Source: Sediminibacterium sp. | Lineage (GTDB): Bacteria; Bacteroidota; Bacteroidia; Chitinophagales; Chitinophagaceae | Direction of reading: 5' to 3' | Length of the DNA stretch: 64,000 nt | Assembly: GCF_019264485.1 (NCBI RefSeq) | Contig: NZ_JAHVAA010000012.1 | Coordinates: 124,001-188,000 of the forward strand | In this document: one piece after another, positions 8,546 through 17,865 of the stretch | Layout: every line of letters begins with the position of its first letter | How positions within the stretch are numbered: the first letter of the stretch is position 1 | Notes under the pieces: model-generated | The model's input: only the letters and a program-made list of their open reading frames with translations | What the model was told of the DNA's origin: nothing | The model's database searches: none | Translations under genes and position numbers: made by a program

Positions 8546-9562
8546 ATGCTTCATCGCCGACATTTTCTTCAACTGGGTTCACTCGGATTATCTGCTTTCA
8601 GTTTTTCGTCTTTCAGGGGAACGGTTATTGGGCAAAAACCGCTGGTGCTTTCTACCTGGGATGCCGGTATTGCGGCCAATAAAGCGGCTTGGGATGTTTT
8701 ACGTGCCGGTGGCCGTGCATTGGATGCGGTGGAACAAGGTGTAAGGGTTACGGAAGCTTCACTGAATTGTTGTGTGGGTTTGGGTGCCAATCCAGACCGG
8801 GATGGTTTTGTAACACTGGATGCCTGTATCATGGATGAATTTGCCAATTGCGGTAGTGTGGCTTTCCTCGAAAGAATCAAACACCCGGTATCGGTTGCCA
8901 GAAGGGTGATGGAGAAAACACCACATGTAATGCTCGTGGGTGAAGGTGCACAGCAGTTTGCTGTGGCAGAAGGTTTTCCATTGGAGAAAGCGGAACTTTC
9001 AGATGATGCAAAAAGGGCTTACCAGAACTGGTTAAAGAAAAGCGAGTACAAACCCGTCATCAATATTGAGAACAGTAAAAAACAAGATGCTTTTGTACCA
9101 GCCAAACTAGAAAATGGTGAATGGAACCATGATACCATCGGCATGATTGCACTGGATGCAAAGGGTAACCTCAGTGGCAGTTGTACCACCAGTGGTATGG
9201 GTTTTAAAATGCGCGGACGTATTGGCGACTCTCCCATTATCGGTGCAGGTTTATATGTAGACAATGAAGTGGGCGCTGCTGTGGCTACGGGTCAGGGTGA
9301 AGATATCATCCGCATCTGTGGTGCACATACCATTGTTGAATTGATGCGACAGGGGCTTTCACCAGAAGCAGCCTGCAAAAAAGCCATGGAACGTTTATTC
9401 AAAACCAAGGGCCCCGAAAAAGCAAAAGCCATACAGGCAGGTTTTATTGCTATCGGCAAAAATGGTGAGTATGGTGGATATGCTTTACAAAAAGGGTTTA
9501 ATTATGCAGTATGTCATGCCGACGATAAAAACTTTTTAGTAGATGCAAAACCTTTGATCTGA
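8546..9562 (+). CDS. N(4)-(beta-N-acetylglucosaminyl)-L-asparaginase / isoaspartyl peptidase family, Tat-exported
   Basis: 338 residues of the Ntn-hydrolase asparaginase family. Start at MLHRRHFLQLG, which gives a twin-arginine-type leader with a following hydrophobic stretch. The autocleavage site is the D-T of NHDTIGMIALD near residue 195; the new N-terminal threonine is the nucleophile, and GSCTTSGMGFKMRGRIGDSP carries the substrate-binding arginine/aspartate loop of glycosylasparaginases. Such enzymes release aspartate from N-linked sugars, so a role in glycoprotein scavenging outside the cytoplasm is likely. Stand-alone gene, 245 bp from the divergent neighbour. Confidence 0.88.
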   Translation: MLHRRHFLQLGSLGLSAFSFSSFRGTVIGQKPLVLSTWDAGIAANKAAWDVLRAGGRALDAVEQGVRVTEASLNCCVGLGANPDRDGFVTLDACIMDEFANCGSVAFLERIKHPVSVARRVMEKTPHVMLVGEGAQQFAVAEGFPLEKAELSDDAKRAYQNWLKKSEYKPVINIENSKKQDAFVPAKLENGEWNHDTIGMIALDAKGNLSGSCTTSGMGFKMRGRIGDSPIIGAGLYVDNEVGAAVATGQGEDIIRICGAHTIVELMRQGLSPEAACKKAMERLFKTKGPEKAKAIQAGFIAIGKNGEYGGYALQKGFNYAVCHADDKNFLVDAKPLI

Positions 9563-9673
9563 TATTTTATTCTATCCCCCACCGGACTAAAGTCAGGTGC
9601 TGGGTTGTTGGAGCGGTTATGGGGTTAGTTGTTTCTTACGATGATAGATTTTTTCCGATGTAAAAATATTGAT

Positions 9674-10396
9674 ATGTCATTACCACTTGAAATATGTGTA
9701 TTCAATACAGCAACAGCCATCGCGGCGGCAGCAGCAGGTGCTGACAGAATTGAATTGTGTGAGAATTATGCCAATGGTGGTACTACCCCATCCTATGGCT
9801 ATTTAAAAACGACAAGAGAAAAAGTCAGCATCCCCATTTTTCCGATGATACGTCCACGTGGGGGCGATTATTTTCACCGGCCGGAAGAAATTGAGATCAT
9901 ACAAAAAGATATAGCACTGTGTAAGGAACTGGGATTTGATGGTGTGGTCTTTGGTTTACTCAACCGTGATGGGTCGGTTGATAAAGAAAATACAGCCAGA
10001 TTGGTTGAACTGGCTTATCCGTTAGATGTAACTTTTCATCGTGCATTCGATCGATGCAAAGACCCATTGGAAGCATTGGAGATCATTATACAATGTGGTT
10101 GTACCCGCATACTTACGAGCGGACAACACCCCAAAGCGCCTGATGGGAAAGAGCTGATCAAACAATTGGTGGAACAGGCTGATGACAGAATCATCATTAT
10201 GCCGGGAAGTGGCATTAACAGTACTAACCTTGCAGAAATGGTTGCATTTACGGGTGCAAAAGAATTTCATACATCTGCACGTATCATGCGGCCATCACAA
10301 ACGGAATATATGAACCCTCTGATTCCGGAAGATTTCAGTCAGGATTTTACAGATACAGATGAAATTCGAAAACTAAAACAAATTTTAAGTAGCTAA
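9674..10396 (+). CDS. cutC: CutC-family copper homeostasis protein
   Basis: 240 residues forming a TIM barrel. Family landmarks are LEICVFNTATA at the start, AGADRIELCENYANGGTTPS, IFPMIRPRGGDYF, GVVFGLLNRDGSVD, VTFHRAFD, RILTSGQ and the late phosphate-type loop MPGSGINSTN with EFHTSAR. The ATG at 9674 gives the usual N-terminus; in-frame TTG and ATG codons upstream would add unrelated residues. CutC has been linked to copper tolerance, but its biochemical activity is unsettled. Followed 23 bp later by the HEAT-like gene on the same strand, probably co-transcribed. Confidence 0.9.
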   Translation: MSLPLEICVFNTATAIAAAAAGADRIELCENYANGGTTPSYGYLKTTREKVSIPIFPMIRPRGGDYFHRPEEIEIIQKDIALCKELGFDGVVFGLLNRDGSVDKENTARLVELAYPLDVTFHRAFDRCKDPLEALEIIIQCGCTRILTSGQHPKAPDGKELIKQLVEQADDRIIIMPGSGINSTNLAEMVAFTGAKEFHTSARIMRPSQTEYMNPLIPEDFSQDFTDTDEIRKLKQILSS

Positions 10397-10419
10397 GTCC
10401 GTTAATTCGCTGTTTACAA

Positions 10420-10938
10420 ATGAATATCAGACTTGAACTGGAAAAAGAACATTCCAAAGAACAGGCATCTCGTATTGCCAACTATGCTGTTCAGCATAAA
10501 AAACAGTTCAAGGAATTAATGGACTGTTATACAGATGAAAATTACAGACTTTCGCAGCGTGCCGCATGGAGTGTGAGCTGGGCGGCAAAAAACAAACCCG
10601 CCATGATTGAGCCATATATTGGTGTGCTGGTGAAAAGGTTGCAGGAACCGGGTGTACATCCTGCTGTTATTCGCAATGCGGTAAGAATTTTAGAAGATAT
10701 TGCTATTCCCGAGCAGTTTCATGGTGAAGTAATGAATGCCTGTTTCGGCTTTATTGAAACCCCATCCACACCCGCAGCCATCAAGGCATTTTCATTAACC
10801 GTATTATTCAACCTCACGAAACAATACCCCGAAATAAAACCAGAGCTAAAACTCATCATTGAAGAAAGATGGGATACTGAAACAGCGGCATTCAGAAGCA
10901 GGGGGAGGAAAATATTGAAGGAAATGTCTGATGTCTGA
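10420..10938 (+). CDS. HEAT-repeat-like protein
   Basis: 172 residues, all predicted helical, no signal peptide. RAAWSVSWAAKNKPAMIEPYI and the following helices have the paired-helix look of HEAT/ARM repeats (for example VIRNAVRILEDIAIPE and KAFSLTVLFNLTKQYPEI). I do not know the partner. It lies just downstream of cutC. The last four codons (M-S-D-V) and the stop lie inside a heptamer array that fills the gap to serA, so the natural C-terminus may have been altered by that array. Confidence 0.65.
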   Translation: MNIRLELEKEHSKEQASRIANYAVQHKKQFKELMDCYTDENYRLSQRAAWSVSWAAKNKPAMIEPYIGVLVKRLQEPGVHPAVIRNAVRILEDIAIPEQFHGEVMNACFGFIETPSTPAAIKAFSLTVLFNLTKQYPEIKPELKLIIEERWDTETAAFRSRGRKILKEMSDV

Positions 10939-11035
10939 TGTAGGATGTCGGATATTTATAAGACTAGGTGAATGTTTAATCACCAGCACCAATCAAAATA
11001 TCAGACATCCGACATCAGAGATCAGAGATCATCAA
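10923..11035. repeat. Family E heptamer arrays spanning two convergent stop codons
   Basis: Left array 10923-10957 (words such as GATGTCT, GATGTAG, GATGTCG) and right array 11001-11035 (TCAGACA, TCCGACA, TCAGAGA) are inverted. The stop codon of the HEAT-like gene (10936-10938) is inside the left array, that of serA (11032-11034) inside the right one. Folding would give a bidirectional terminator-like hairpin. Confidence 0.8.
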
Positions 11036-12270
11036 TAAAGCATACGAACCTTAATTGTTTCTTTCACTTCTTTCAACAGTTCAACTGCCTTCTTGGAGAG
11101 TTTTTTGTCTACATCGAGAACCACATAACCAATCTCTTCATTGGTTTTCAGGTATTGTCCTACGATATTGATATTATTTTTAGAGAGTGCTGTGTTAATG
11201 GCACTGAGTACGCCGGGTACATTTTTATGTATGTGTAGAATACGGTGGGCACCATCAACCGGTGGTAAACCAATAGCAGGAACAGTATGGGAGCCATTGG
11301 TGATACCACGTTCGAGGTATTGAAATAATTTTACGCTTACATCTTCTCCTATATTCTGTTGCGCCTCTTCTGTAGAGCCACCAATATGTGGTGTAAGGAT
11401 TACATTGGATAATCCCTGTAAAGGTGTTTCAAAATGATCGCCATTTTTTTCGGGCTCCCATGGGTACACATCAATTCCTGCGCCTGCAATGGCTCCTTCC
11501 TTAAGGGCTTCGCTCAATACTTTTAAATCCACCACTTCACCACGTGCATAATTAAGTAAGATGGAACCTTTCTTGAAGTATTTAATATTGTTTTTATTGA
11601 TCAGGTTTTTTGTCTGTGCAGTTTCAGGTACATGCAATGAAATAATATCGCTGTTGCTCAATACTTCTTTCATCGATTTGGCTGCTATGGCATTACCGAG
11701 TGGTAATTTGGTTTCAGTATCATAAAACAATACTTTCATTCCCAATGCCTCGGCCAGTACACTTACCTGTGAGCCAATATTTCCATAGCCAATAAGTCCG
11801 AGTGTTTTTCCACGGAGTTCATAACTGCCTTTGGCATCTTTCATCCATATACCTTTATGGGCTGCGATATTTTTATCTGATATTTTTCTGATCAGCATCA
11901 CAGAAATACCAATCACCAGTTCGGCTACACTTCTGGTATTGCTATAAGGGGCATTAAAAACCACCACACCATTTCTGGTGGCATTTTTCAGATCAACCTG
12001 GTTTACACCAATGCAGAAACAACCGATGGCCTGTAATTTTTTTGCGGCATCCAATACTCTGGCAGTAATCTGTGTTTTGGAACGGATGCCCAGGAGATGC
12101 ACATCTTTTACTTCTTTAATCAGTTCATCCTCACTTAGGGCACCACTGAGTTTGCGTACATTGGTATAACCCTGTTGTTTAAAATATTGAACTGCTTTGT
12201 CGCTGATATTCTCCAGGAATAAAATATTGATCCGCTCTTTTGGATAACTGGTGATTGCCTGCTTGCTCAT
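11032..12270 (-). CDS. serA: D-3-phosphoglycerate dehydrogenase
   Basis: 412 residues, close to the E. coli-type enzyme. It catalyses the first step of serine synthesis. Visible are the NAD-binding Rossmann motif GLIGYGNIGSQVS near residue 160, the catalytic arginine in NYARGEVVD, glutamate in DVYPWEPE and histidine in TPHIGGSTEEA, plus a C-terminal ACT domain starting at HKNVPGVLSAINTAL (about residues 335-412) that in the family senses serine. The ACT domain suggests feedback inhibition. A near-consensus -7 box (TATTTTCG) lies just ahead of the ATG on the minus strand. The stop codon is embedded in a heptamer array. Confidence 0.95.
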   Translation of the reverse strand: MSKQAITSYPKERINILFLENISDKAVQYFKQQGYTNVRKLSGALSEDELIKEVKDVHLLGIRSKTQITARVLDAAKKLQAIGCFCIGVNQVDLKNATRNGVVVFNAPYSNTRSVAELVIGISVMLIRKISDKNIAAHKGIWMKDAKGSYELRGKTLGLIGYGNIGSQVSVLAEALGMKVLFYDTETKLPLGNAIAAKSMKEVLSNSDIISLHVPETAQTKNLINKNNIKYFKKGSILLNYARGEVVDLKVLSEALKEGAIAGAGIDVYPWEPEKNGDHFETPLQGLSNVILTPHIGGSTEEAQQNIGEDVSVKLFQYLERGITNGSHTVPAIGLPPVDGAHRILHIHKNVPGVLSAINTALSKNNINIVGQYLKTNEEIGYVVLDVDKKLSKKAVELLKEVKETIKVRMLY

Positions 12271-12370
12271 GCAGCGAAAATAATGTTTTTATTTTCTGCA
12301 TAACCTTTCGCTTTTTAACCATTTCCATAACAGTTTGTTTTTTATTTTCGCCGCGAAGAAAAACTAACAG

Positions 12371-13570
12371 ATGATCGCAAAAGCCTTTGGTATCGCTATT
12401 TTGATGGGTGTATTACAGTCCTGCTCGGCGCAGCCTCCTGAAAAAGATTCAGCAGAAAGTTTTGCGCCCATTCCTTCTGCCAATAAAGCAATCTATGCGG
12501 CTGAAATAGAGAAACAATACAAACAATTGTTAGCGAACAAAGGATTTAATGGAAGTATACTGGTTGCCAAAAACGGAGAGATATTGTTTGAAGATTATAA
12601 AGGTTTCAGCAATTTCAAAACCAAGGATCCCATCACCCCTAATACCCCTTTTCACCTCGCTTCTGTGTCGAAACCCTTCACAGGTATGGCTATCATGAAA
12701 CTCAGGGAACAGGGTAAACTGAAGCTCGATGATGAAGTCACCGATTTCTTCCCCGATTTTCCCTACTCAGGTATTACAGTACAATTACTGCTGAATCACA
12801 GAAGTGGTTTGAATAATTATGTTTATTTCCTTGTAGACCGTAAAGTGGAGACCTATCGGGTAAAAACCAAAAAAGGACGTTGGGTAAGAAGAAAACGTAC
12901 CATTAAAATGCCGCCCTTAAAACCCGGACTGCTCACCAACCAGGATATGCTGGATTATATGATCAAGCATAAACCTGCGCCCTTATTTGCACCCGACAGG
13001 GCTTTTAGGTATAGCAATACCAATTATGCCCTGCTTGCATTGATCATTGAAAAAATTACAGGACAATCCTATCCGGTTTATATAAAAGACAGTTTGTTTA
13101 CGCCCTTGGGTATGACAGACAGTTATGTTTTCAGTGTAGCCGATACTGCCAACTATATTCCGTCTTATAAAAACAACAATGTTCCCTACCGTATAGAAAA
13201 GCTGGATTGTATTTATGGAGACAAAAATGTATACTCCACCGTCAGGGATCTGTTTTTATGGGACAGGGCCCTGCATGAGGGTACTTATGTAAGTCAAAGC
13301 TCACAAACCCTTGCCTATCAGCCCTATAGTTTTGAAACAAAATCCTTCCACAATTATGGATTGGGCTGGCGTTTATTGAATTCTCCAACGGAAGAAATCG
13401 TTTACCACAATGGTTGGTGGCATGGCAATAACACTGTTTTTACGCGTTATATCAGGGATTCGGCCACTATTATTGTATTGGGCAACCGTTATAACCGCCA
13501 TATTTACCAGGCCAAAAAATTGTCTTCTGCCTTTACCGGTCGCATAGACAGTACTGAACTGGAGGAATGA
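12371..13570 (+). CDS. Beta-lactamase-fold serine hydrolase, lipoprotein
   Basis: 399 residues. Signal peptide ends at lipobox LQSC. Class C beta-lactamase / esterase motifs: S-x-x-K as SVSK near residue 97, Y-x-N as YSNTNY near residue 216, and a third motif HNGWWHG near residue 350 in place of K-T-G. A basic insert (KTKKGRWVRRKRTIK, about residues 165-180) sits between the first two motifs. Family members are peptidases, esterases or penicillin-binding proteins; resistance is not implied. It probably acts in the periplasm on a peptide or ester. Divergent from serA. Confidence 0.85.
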   Translation: MIAKAFGIAILMGVLQSCSAQPPEKDSAESFAPIPSANKAIYAAEIEKQYKQLLANKGFNGSILVAKNGEILFEDYKGFSNFKTKDPITPNTPFHLASVSKPFTGMAIMKLREQGKLKLDDEVTDFFPDFPYSGITVQLLLNHRSGLNNYVYFLVDRKVETYRVKTKKGRWVRRKRTIKMPPLKPGLLTNQDMLDYMIKHKPAPLFAPDRAFRYSNTNYALLALIIEKITGQSYPVYIKDSLFTPLGMTDSYVFSVADTANYIPSYKNNNVPYRIEKLDCIYGDKNVYSTVRDLFLWDRALHEGTYVSQSSQTLAYQPYSFETKSFHNYGLGWRLLNSPTEEIVYHNGWWHGNNTVFTRYIRDSATIIVLGNRYNRHIYQAKKLSSAFTGRIDSTELEE

Positions 13571-13630
13571 ACTGTCATGAATAGTTTTCAATGAGCATGA
13601 ACGGGGAGGCCGATTTTAGCCTTTTACCCC

Positions 13631-13638
13631 TATTTTTG
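13631..13638 (+). promoter_or_regulatory. Bacteroidota -7 promoter element for hppA
   Basis: TATTTTTG fits TAnnTTTG exactly and lies 39 nt ahead of the hppA ATG. No good TTG -33 element is visible at the usual distance. Confidence 0.5.
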
Positions 13639-13677
13639 CAGACTTTTAATATAAACTTTACCAGACACACACTGATT

Positions 13678-16086
13678 ATGGACAAAATCTTGTTTTATGC
13701 CGTTCCGGCGATGGGAGTTGTAGGTCTTCTCTACACTTTTTTAAAGTTTAATTGGGTTTCGAAACAGGATGCGGGCAATGACCGCATGAAAGAGATCAGC
13801 ACTTATATTGCTGAAGGTGCCATGGCTTTTCTGAAGGCCGAATGGAGAATACTGACCTATTTTGTGGCTATTGTTGCGCTTTTATTGGGTGTAATGGCCC
13901 AGAGCAATCCACACTCACACTGGTCCATTTCACTGGCATTTGTATTGGGTGCCATTTGTAGTGCTGTTGCCGGTTATATTGGTATGAAAGTGGCTACCAA
14001 AGCCAATGTTCGTACCGCACAGGCTGCCAGAACCAGTCTTTCCAAAGCATTGAATGTTTCTTTTACAGGCGGTGCCGTTATGGGACTGGGTGTTGCCGGT
14101 CTGGCCGTATTGGGTCTGGGTGGTGTTTACCTGATCCTGAAACAGGTATTTGCGCCTGAAGCTGCTGCCAATTCTGAAGAAATGCTGCGTACGATTGAAG
14201 TACTCACCGGTTTTTCATTGGGTGCAGAGTCTATTGCTTTGTTTGCCCGTGTGGGTGGAGGTATCTATACCAAGGCGGCCGATGTGGGTGCCGATCTGGT
14301 AGGTAAAGTAGAAGCGGGTATTCCGGAAGATGATCCACGTAACCCTGCTACCATTGCCGATAATGTAGGTGATAATGTGGGTGATGTGGCAGGTATGGGT
14401 GCCGATTTATTTGGTTCTTATGTGGCCACCGTTCTGGCTACCATGGTACTGGGTCAGGAAACTTTTTCGCAGGATAATTTTGGTGGATATGCCCCTATCC
14501 TGCTGCCCATGCTGATTGCAGGTGTAGGTATTCTTTTCTCTATCGTAGGTACCTGGTTTGTTCGTATCAGCGATACAGCGGGTATTAATACCGCAGTGGT
14601 ACAGAAAGCCCTGAATATGGGTAACTGGGGTTCTATTGTTTTAACTGCAGGAGCCTGTGCAGGTTTGGTATACTATATTTTACCTGAGACCATGAGTCTG
14701 CGTGGCAACGAATTTACACGTGATGGTGTATTTGGTGCCATTGTGGTAGGTTTGGCCGTGGGTACATTAATGAGCATTATTACAGAATATTATACGGCGA
14801 TGGGTAAGCGCCCTGTTATGTCGATCATCCGTCAGTCATCAACCGGTCATGCTACCAACGTAATTGGTGGTCTGGCAGTAGGTATGGAATCAACCTTCCT
14901 TCCTATTCTCGTATTGGCGGGTGGTATCTGGGGTTCTTATGAGTGTGCCGGTTTATATGGTGTGGCAATTGCCGCCGCAGGTATGATGGCCACTACAGCC
15001 ATGCAATTAGCCATCGATGCATTTGGTCCGATTGCGGATAATGCAGGTGGTATTGCCGAAATGAGTGAACTGCCCAAAGAAGTGCGTGAAAAAACCGATG
15101 TACTCGATGCGGTAGGTAATACTACAGCTGCTACCGGTAAAGGTTTTGCCATTGCTTCTGCTGCCTTAACTGCCTTGGCGCTTTTTGCGGCTTTCGTGGG
15201 TGTAGCAGGAATTGAGGGTATTGATATTTATAAAGCAAAAGTATTGGCCTCACTGTTTGTGGGTGCCATGATTCCTTTTATCTTCTCTTCACTGGCCATT
15301 CGTGCGGTAGGAGAAGCAGCAATGTCGATGGTAGAAGAAGTTCGTCGTCAGTTCCGTACCATCCCCGGTATTATGGAAGGAACGGGTAAGCCGGAATATG
15401 ATAAATGTGTGGCTATTTCTACTGAAGCTTCTATCAAAAAAATGATGTTACCCGGAGCCATTGCCATTGTATCTCCCTTGATTATTGGTTTCCTCTTGGG
15501 CCCTGAAGCATTGGGTGGTTTCTTAGCCGGTGCTACGGTGAGTGGTGTATTGATGGGTATGTTCCAGAACAATGCCGGTGGTGCATGGGATAATGCCAAA
15601 AAATCTTTTGAGAAAGGTGTTGAGATCAATGGTGAGATGTTCTACAAAAAATCTGAGCCACATAAAGCATCCGTAACAGGTGATACGGTGGGTGATCCGT
15701 TTAAAGATACATCAGGTCCTTCCATGAATATCCTGATCAAACTGATGTCAATTGTATCATTGGTGATTGCGCCTACGCTGTCGCAGATACATGGTGCTTC
15801 GGCAGATCATAAGGTTGAGAAAAGGATTGAAATAAAAGCTACCCATGGTGGAGAATCGGCCAGTGTTACTGTAAATGGTGCAGATGTAAATATTGATAAC
15901 CTGGTTGAAGAACTGAAAAAAGCAGGTCTGGCTACAGGTAACAATGTAAATGTTGAAATCAAGGATGGTAAGATCATCCTGAATGGTCAGGAACTTGCTG
16001 CAGATGTTGCACAACAGTTTTCTAAATACCTGGATGGTAAAGAGAAAGTGAATATTAAAGTAGATGTGACGGAAGAGAAAAAGTAA
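13678..16086 (+). CDS. hppA: Membrane ion-pumping pyrophosphatase, K+-dependent type, with C-terminal extension
   Basis: 802 residues from [13 protein letters not shown]. About sixteen membrane segments; substrate-site motifs [20 protein letters not shown] and [19 protein letters not shown] bind magnesium pyrophosphate, and DNAGGIAEM plus [12 protein letters not shown]-like [13 protein letters not shown] follow. [13 protein letters not shown] has alanine and glycine where K+-independent enzymes have lysine and threonine, indicating a K+-dependent pump; whether it moves Na+ or H+ cannot be read. After the last membrane segment (about residue 703) comes a soluble tail of about 100 residues not found in most homologues. 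It ends at a strong convergent terminator. Confidence 0.93.
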   Translation: MDKILFYAVPAMGVVGLLYTFLKFNWVSKQDAGNDRMKEISTYIAEGAMAFLKAEWRILTYFVAIVALLLGVMAQSNPHSHWSISLAFVLGAICSAVAGYIGMKVATKANVRTAQAARTSLSKALNVSFTGGAVMGLGVAGLAVLGLGGVYLILKQVFAPEAAANSEEMLRTIEVLTGFSLGAESIALFARVGGGIYTKAADVGADLVGKVEAGIPEDDPRNPATIADNVGDNVGDVAGMGADLFGSYVATVLATMVLGQETFSQDNFGGYAPILLPMLIAGVGILFSIVGTWFVRISDTAGINTAVVQKALNMGNWGSIVLTAGACAGLVYYILPETMSLRGNEFTRDGVFGAIVVGLAVGTLMSIITEYYTAMGKRPVMSIIRQSSTGHATNVIGGLAVGMESTFLPILVLAGGIWGSYECAGLYGVAIAAAGMMATTAMQLAIDAFGPIADNAGGIAEMSELPKEVREKTDVLDAVGNTTAATGKGFAIASAALTALALFAAFVGVAGIEGIDIYKAKVLASLFVGAMIPFIFSSLAIRAVGEAAMSMVEEVRRQFRTIPGIMEGTGKPEYDKCVAISTEASIKKMMLPGAIAIVSPLIIGFLLGPEALGGFLAGATVSGVLMGMFQNNAGGAWDNAKKSFEKGVEINGEMFYKKSEPHKASVTGDTVGDPFKDTSGPSMNILIKLMSIVSLVIAPTLSQIHGASADHKVEKRIEIKATHGGESASVTVNGADVNIDNLVEELKKAGLATGNNVNVEIKDGKIILNGQELAADVAQQFSKYLDGKEKVNIKVDVTEEKK

Positions 16087-16098
16087 TTTTTTCTTATA

Positions 16099-16136
16099 AA
16101 CGAGAAAGGCTCCAATCAATTGGAGCCTTTCTCGTT
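16099..16136. terminator. Bidirectional terminator between hppA and the 16162 gene
   Basis: Perfect 17 bp stem (16099-16115 / 16120-16136) with a 4 nt loop TCAA. T-rich stretches follow on both strands. It lies between two convergent genes. Confidence 0.92.
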
Positions 16137-16161
16137 TTAAGATATAATGATCAATAATTCA

Positions 16162-17499
16162 TCAGCGCTCTATCCCCAACCCTGCCAAAGACGGCAATGA
16201 AATATTGGCACCTATCACGGCCAGTAAATTACTTTTTACTACAAAAGGTGCATTATAGTCTTTACCGAAGGAAGCATTTAATGAGAGTACCTCACTGATT
16301 TTATATTCCATATTTAAAGCTATCCTGTAAGTTGAACCTGAGCGAATGGCCTGTATATTATTACCATTAATATCTTTAGTGGGATAACGATAATCGAAAG
16401 AACGATAGATCACTTCAAGTCCATAATTAAAGCCTTTATCCACAATTCTGTTTGCACTGATACCAACATCAAAATGACTACTCACAGAATCATTTTTCGA
16501 GAATGAGTATCTGACTAATCCTGAAAATTCAGATTGTTGATCAGGGCTTCTGTAGCTCATGGTAGACCATATACCTGTTTTTTGATAGAGAGAGCGTCCG
16601 AACTGATTATCAGGAAAATACTGCACTCCTGCCAGCGCCAGTTCCCATATAAAACCTACTTTATCTTTATTTTCAGACTTGATTTTTTGAAGTGCCAGCG
16701 CTTCAATACTTTTATCAAGCACAGCAGCTCTCAGCCTTTTTAATGCTGTAACGAGTGTAATATTATTTTTTTGGGCATCAGTCCAATGATCGTCAATTAA
16801 AGTATAAGCTGCACTTTTCAATAATTGATTGCCTGATGTATCTCGCCTCAAATCTACATATTCACCAATGGCTTTTTTTACCAGTTCAATTATTGCGGTT
16901 TCATTTATCTGTTTATTCTGTAGTTTTTCCAGTACAGTAGCTTCGTTATTTTCTGCTTCTTCTTCCAGTATCTCCCTGATACCTTTTTCTACATAATCAG
17001 ACACATCAATTTTTTGTGTCAGCATACGAACAGACCTTCGCAATTGCTCTGGAATCTTGCCCGAGAATAACTGAGTTCGTAAGCCAATCGCAAGCCGTGT
17101 ACCTGAAAGAGTATCTCTTTGATCACTAAGTTTACTGGTAGCTACAGATAATGCCAGGGTTTTCATCATATTATTCCAAACATCCGGTGCAGGAATATCA
17201 GTGTAATTGCGGGAAATATTATAGTATGTAAAAAAATCAATATCAGGTCTTGACTTTAACCAATAGGGAGAAAATTCTAGGCTGATGTTCGGATTAAAAG
17301 TTGATCCTCCTAATCCTGATATTAAGGATGTTCCTACACCTTGAGGTGTTGTCGGACGTGTAATACTAGTTGACCCCAGATTTAAGACGGAAGCAGCAGG
17401 TGTTGTAGGCAAGCGGAAATTATCCAGCTTAACAGTATCAGTCTGTGAATATACATTCAAGCTGATCAGACAAATGAGGATGAATAAATAAATACGCAT
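16162..17499 (-). CDS. Unassigned exported protein with barrel-like C-terminus
   Basis: 445 residues, not recognised. A signal peptide (LFILICLISLNVYSQ) leads into a glycine/threonine-rich region, then a helical middle (about residues 140-290) rich in E, K and R, including EEEAENNEATVLEKLQNKQ. From about residue 290 the pattern of alternating hydrophobic and polar strands with aromatic girdles (WSTMSYRSP, GLVRYSFSK, YGLEVIYRSFDYRY, YRIALNMEYKI) suggests an outer-membrane beta barrel. Third gene of a tight operon (6 bp after the 17506 gene). It probably forms the outer-membrane part of that system; this is inference. Confidence 0.55.
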   Translation of the reverse strand: MRIYLFILICLISLNVYSQTDTVKLDNFRLPTTPAASVLNLGSTSITRPTTPQGVGTSLISGLGGSTFNPNISLEFSPYWLKSRPDIDFFTYYNISRNYTDIPAPDVWNNMMKTLALSVATSKLSDQRDTLSGTRLAIGLRTQLFSGKIPEQLRRSVRMLTQKIDVSDYVEKGIREILEEEAENNEATVLEKLQNKQINETAIIELVKKAIGEYVDLRRDTSGNQLLKSAAYTLIDDHWTDAQKNNITLVTALKRLRAAVLDKSIEALALQKIKSENKDKVGFIWELALAGVQYFPDNQFGRSLYQKTGIWSTMSYRSPDQQSEFSGLVRYSFSKNDSVSSHFDVGISANRIVDKGFNYGLEVIYRSFDYRYPTKDINGNNIQAIRSGSTYRIALNMEYKISEVLSLNASFGKDYNAPFVVKSNLLAVIGANISLPSLAGLGIER

Positions 17500-17505
17500 A
17501 AATAA

Positions 17506-17853
17506 CTATTTAATACTGAATTTGATCTCAAACAAAATAGTACCGCCATTTTTATCCGCATCAACTGAATACTCATATAATGATTCATTCTGATCATCTT
17601 TCAACTGAATACTGACAGGAACTGTATCTGTATCTGGATTTACATCGGTGGCATTGATTTCTACCAGTAATATTTTATTACGGCAATCTTCAATATCGCC
17701 TATCAAAATTTCGTCAAACTGACCCGATACCAATTTCTTCTTTCCAATCTTTATGAAAGCATTGTAATACTGTCCCATACCTACTTTCAAAAAGAGAAAA
17801 AGACTGCCATTGCCAGCTTTGTAAGTTTCAGAATTCTTGTAAAATACAGCCAT
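17506..17853 (-). CDS. Unassigned small beta-rich protein
   Basis: 115 residues, no signal peptide or membrane segment and no family I recognise. The composition is strand-rich with glycine turns (SLFLFLKVGMGQYYNAFIKI, LLVEINATDVNPD, GTILFEIKFSIK), as in a beta sandwich. It is the middle gene of a three-gene operon, 12 bp after the hydrolase-like membrane protein and 6 bp before the barrel-like protein. It could be a cytoplasmic partner or chaperone for either; nothing in the sequence decides this. Confidence 0.5.
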   Translation of the reverse strand: MAVFYKNSETYKAGNGSLFLFLKVGMGQYYNAFIKIGKKKLVSGQFDEILIGDIEDCRNKILLVEINATDVNPDTDTVPVSIQLKDDQNESLYEYSVDADKNGGTILFEIKFSIK

Positions 17854-17865
17854 TGTTTTAGTGTT

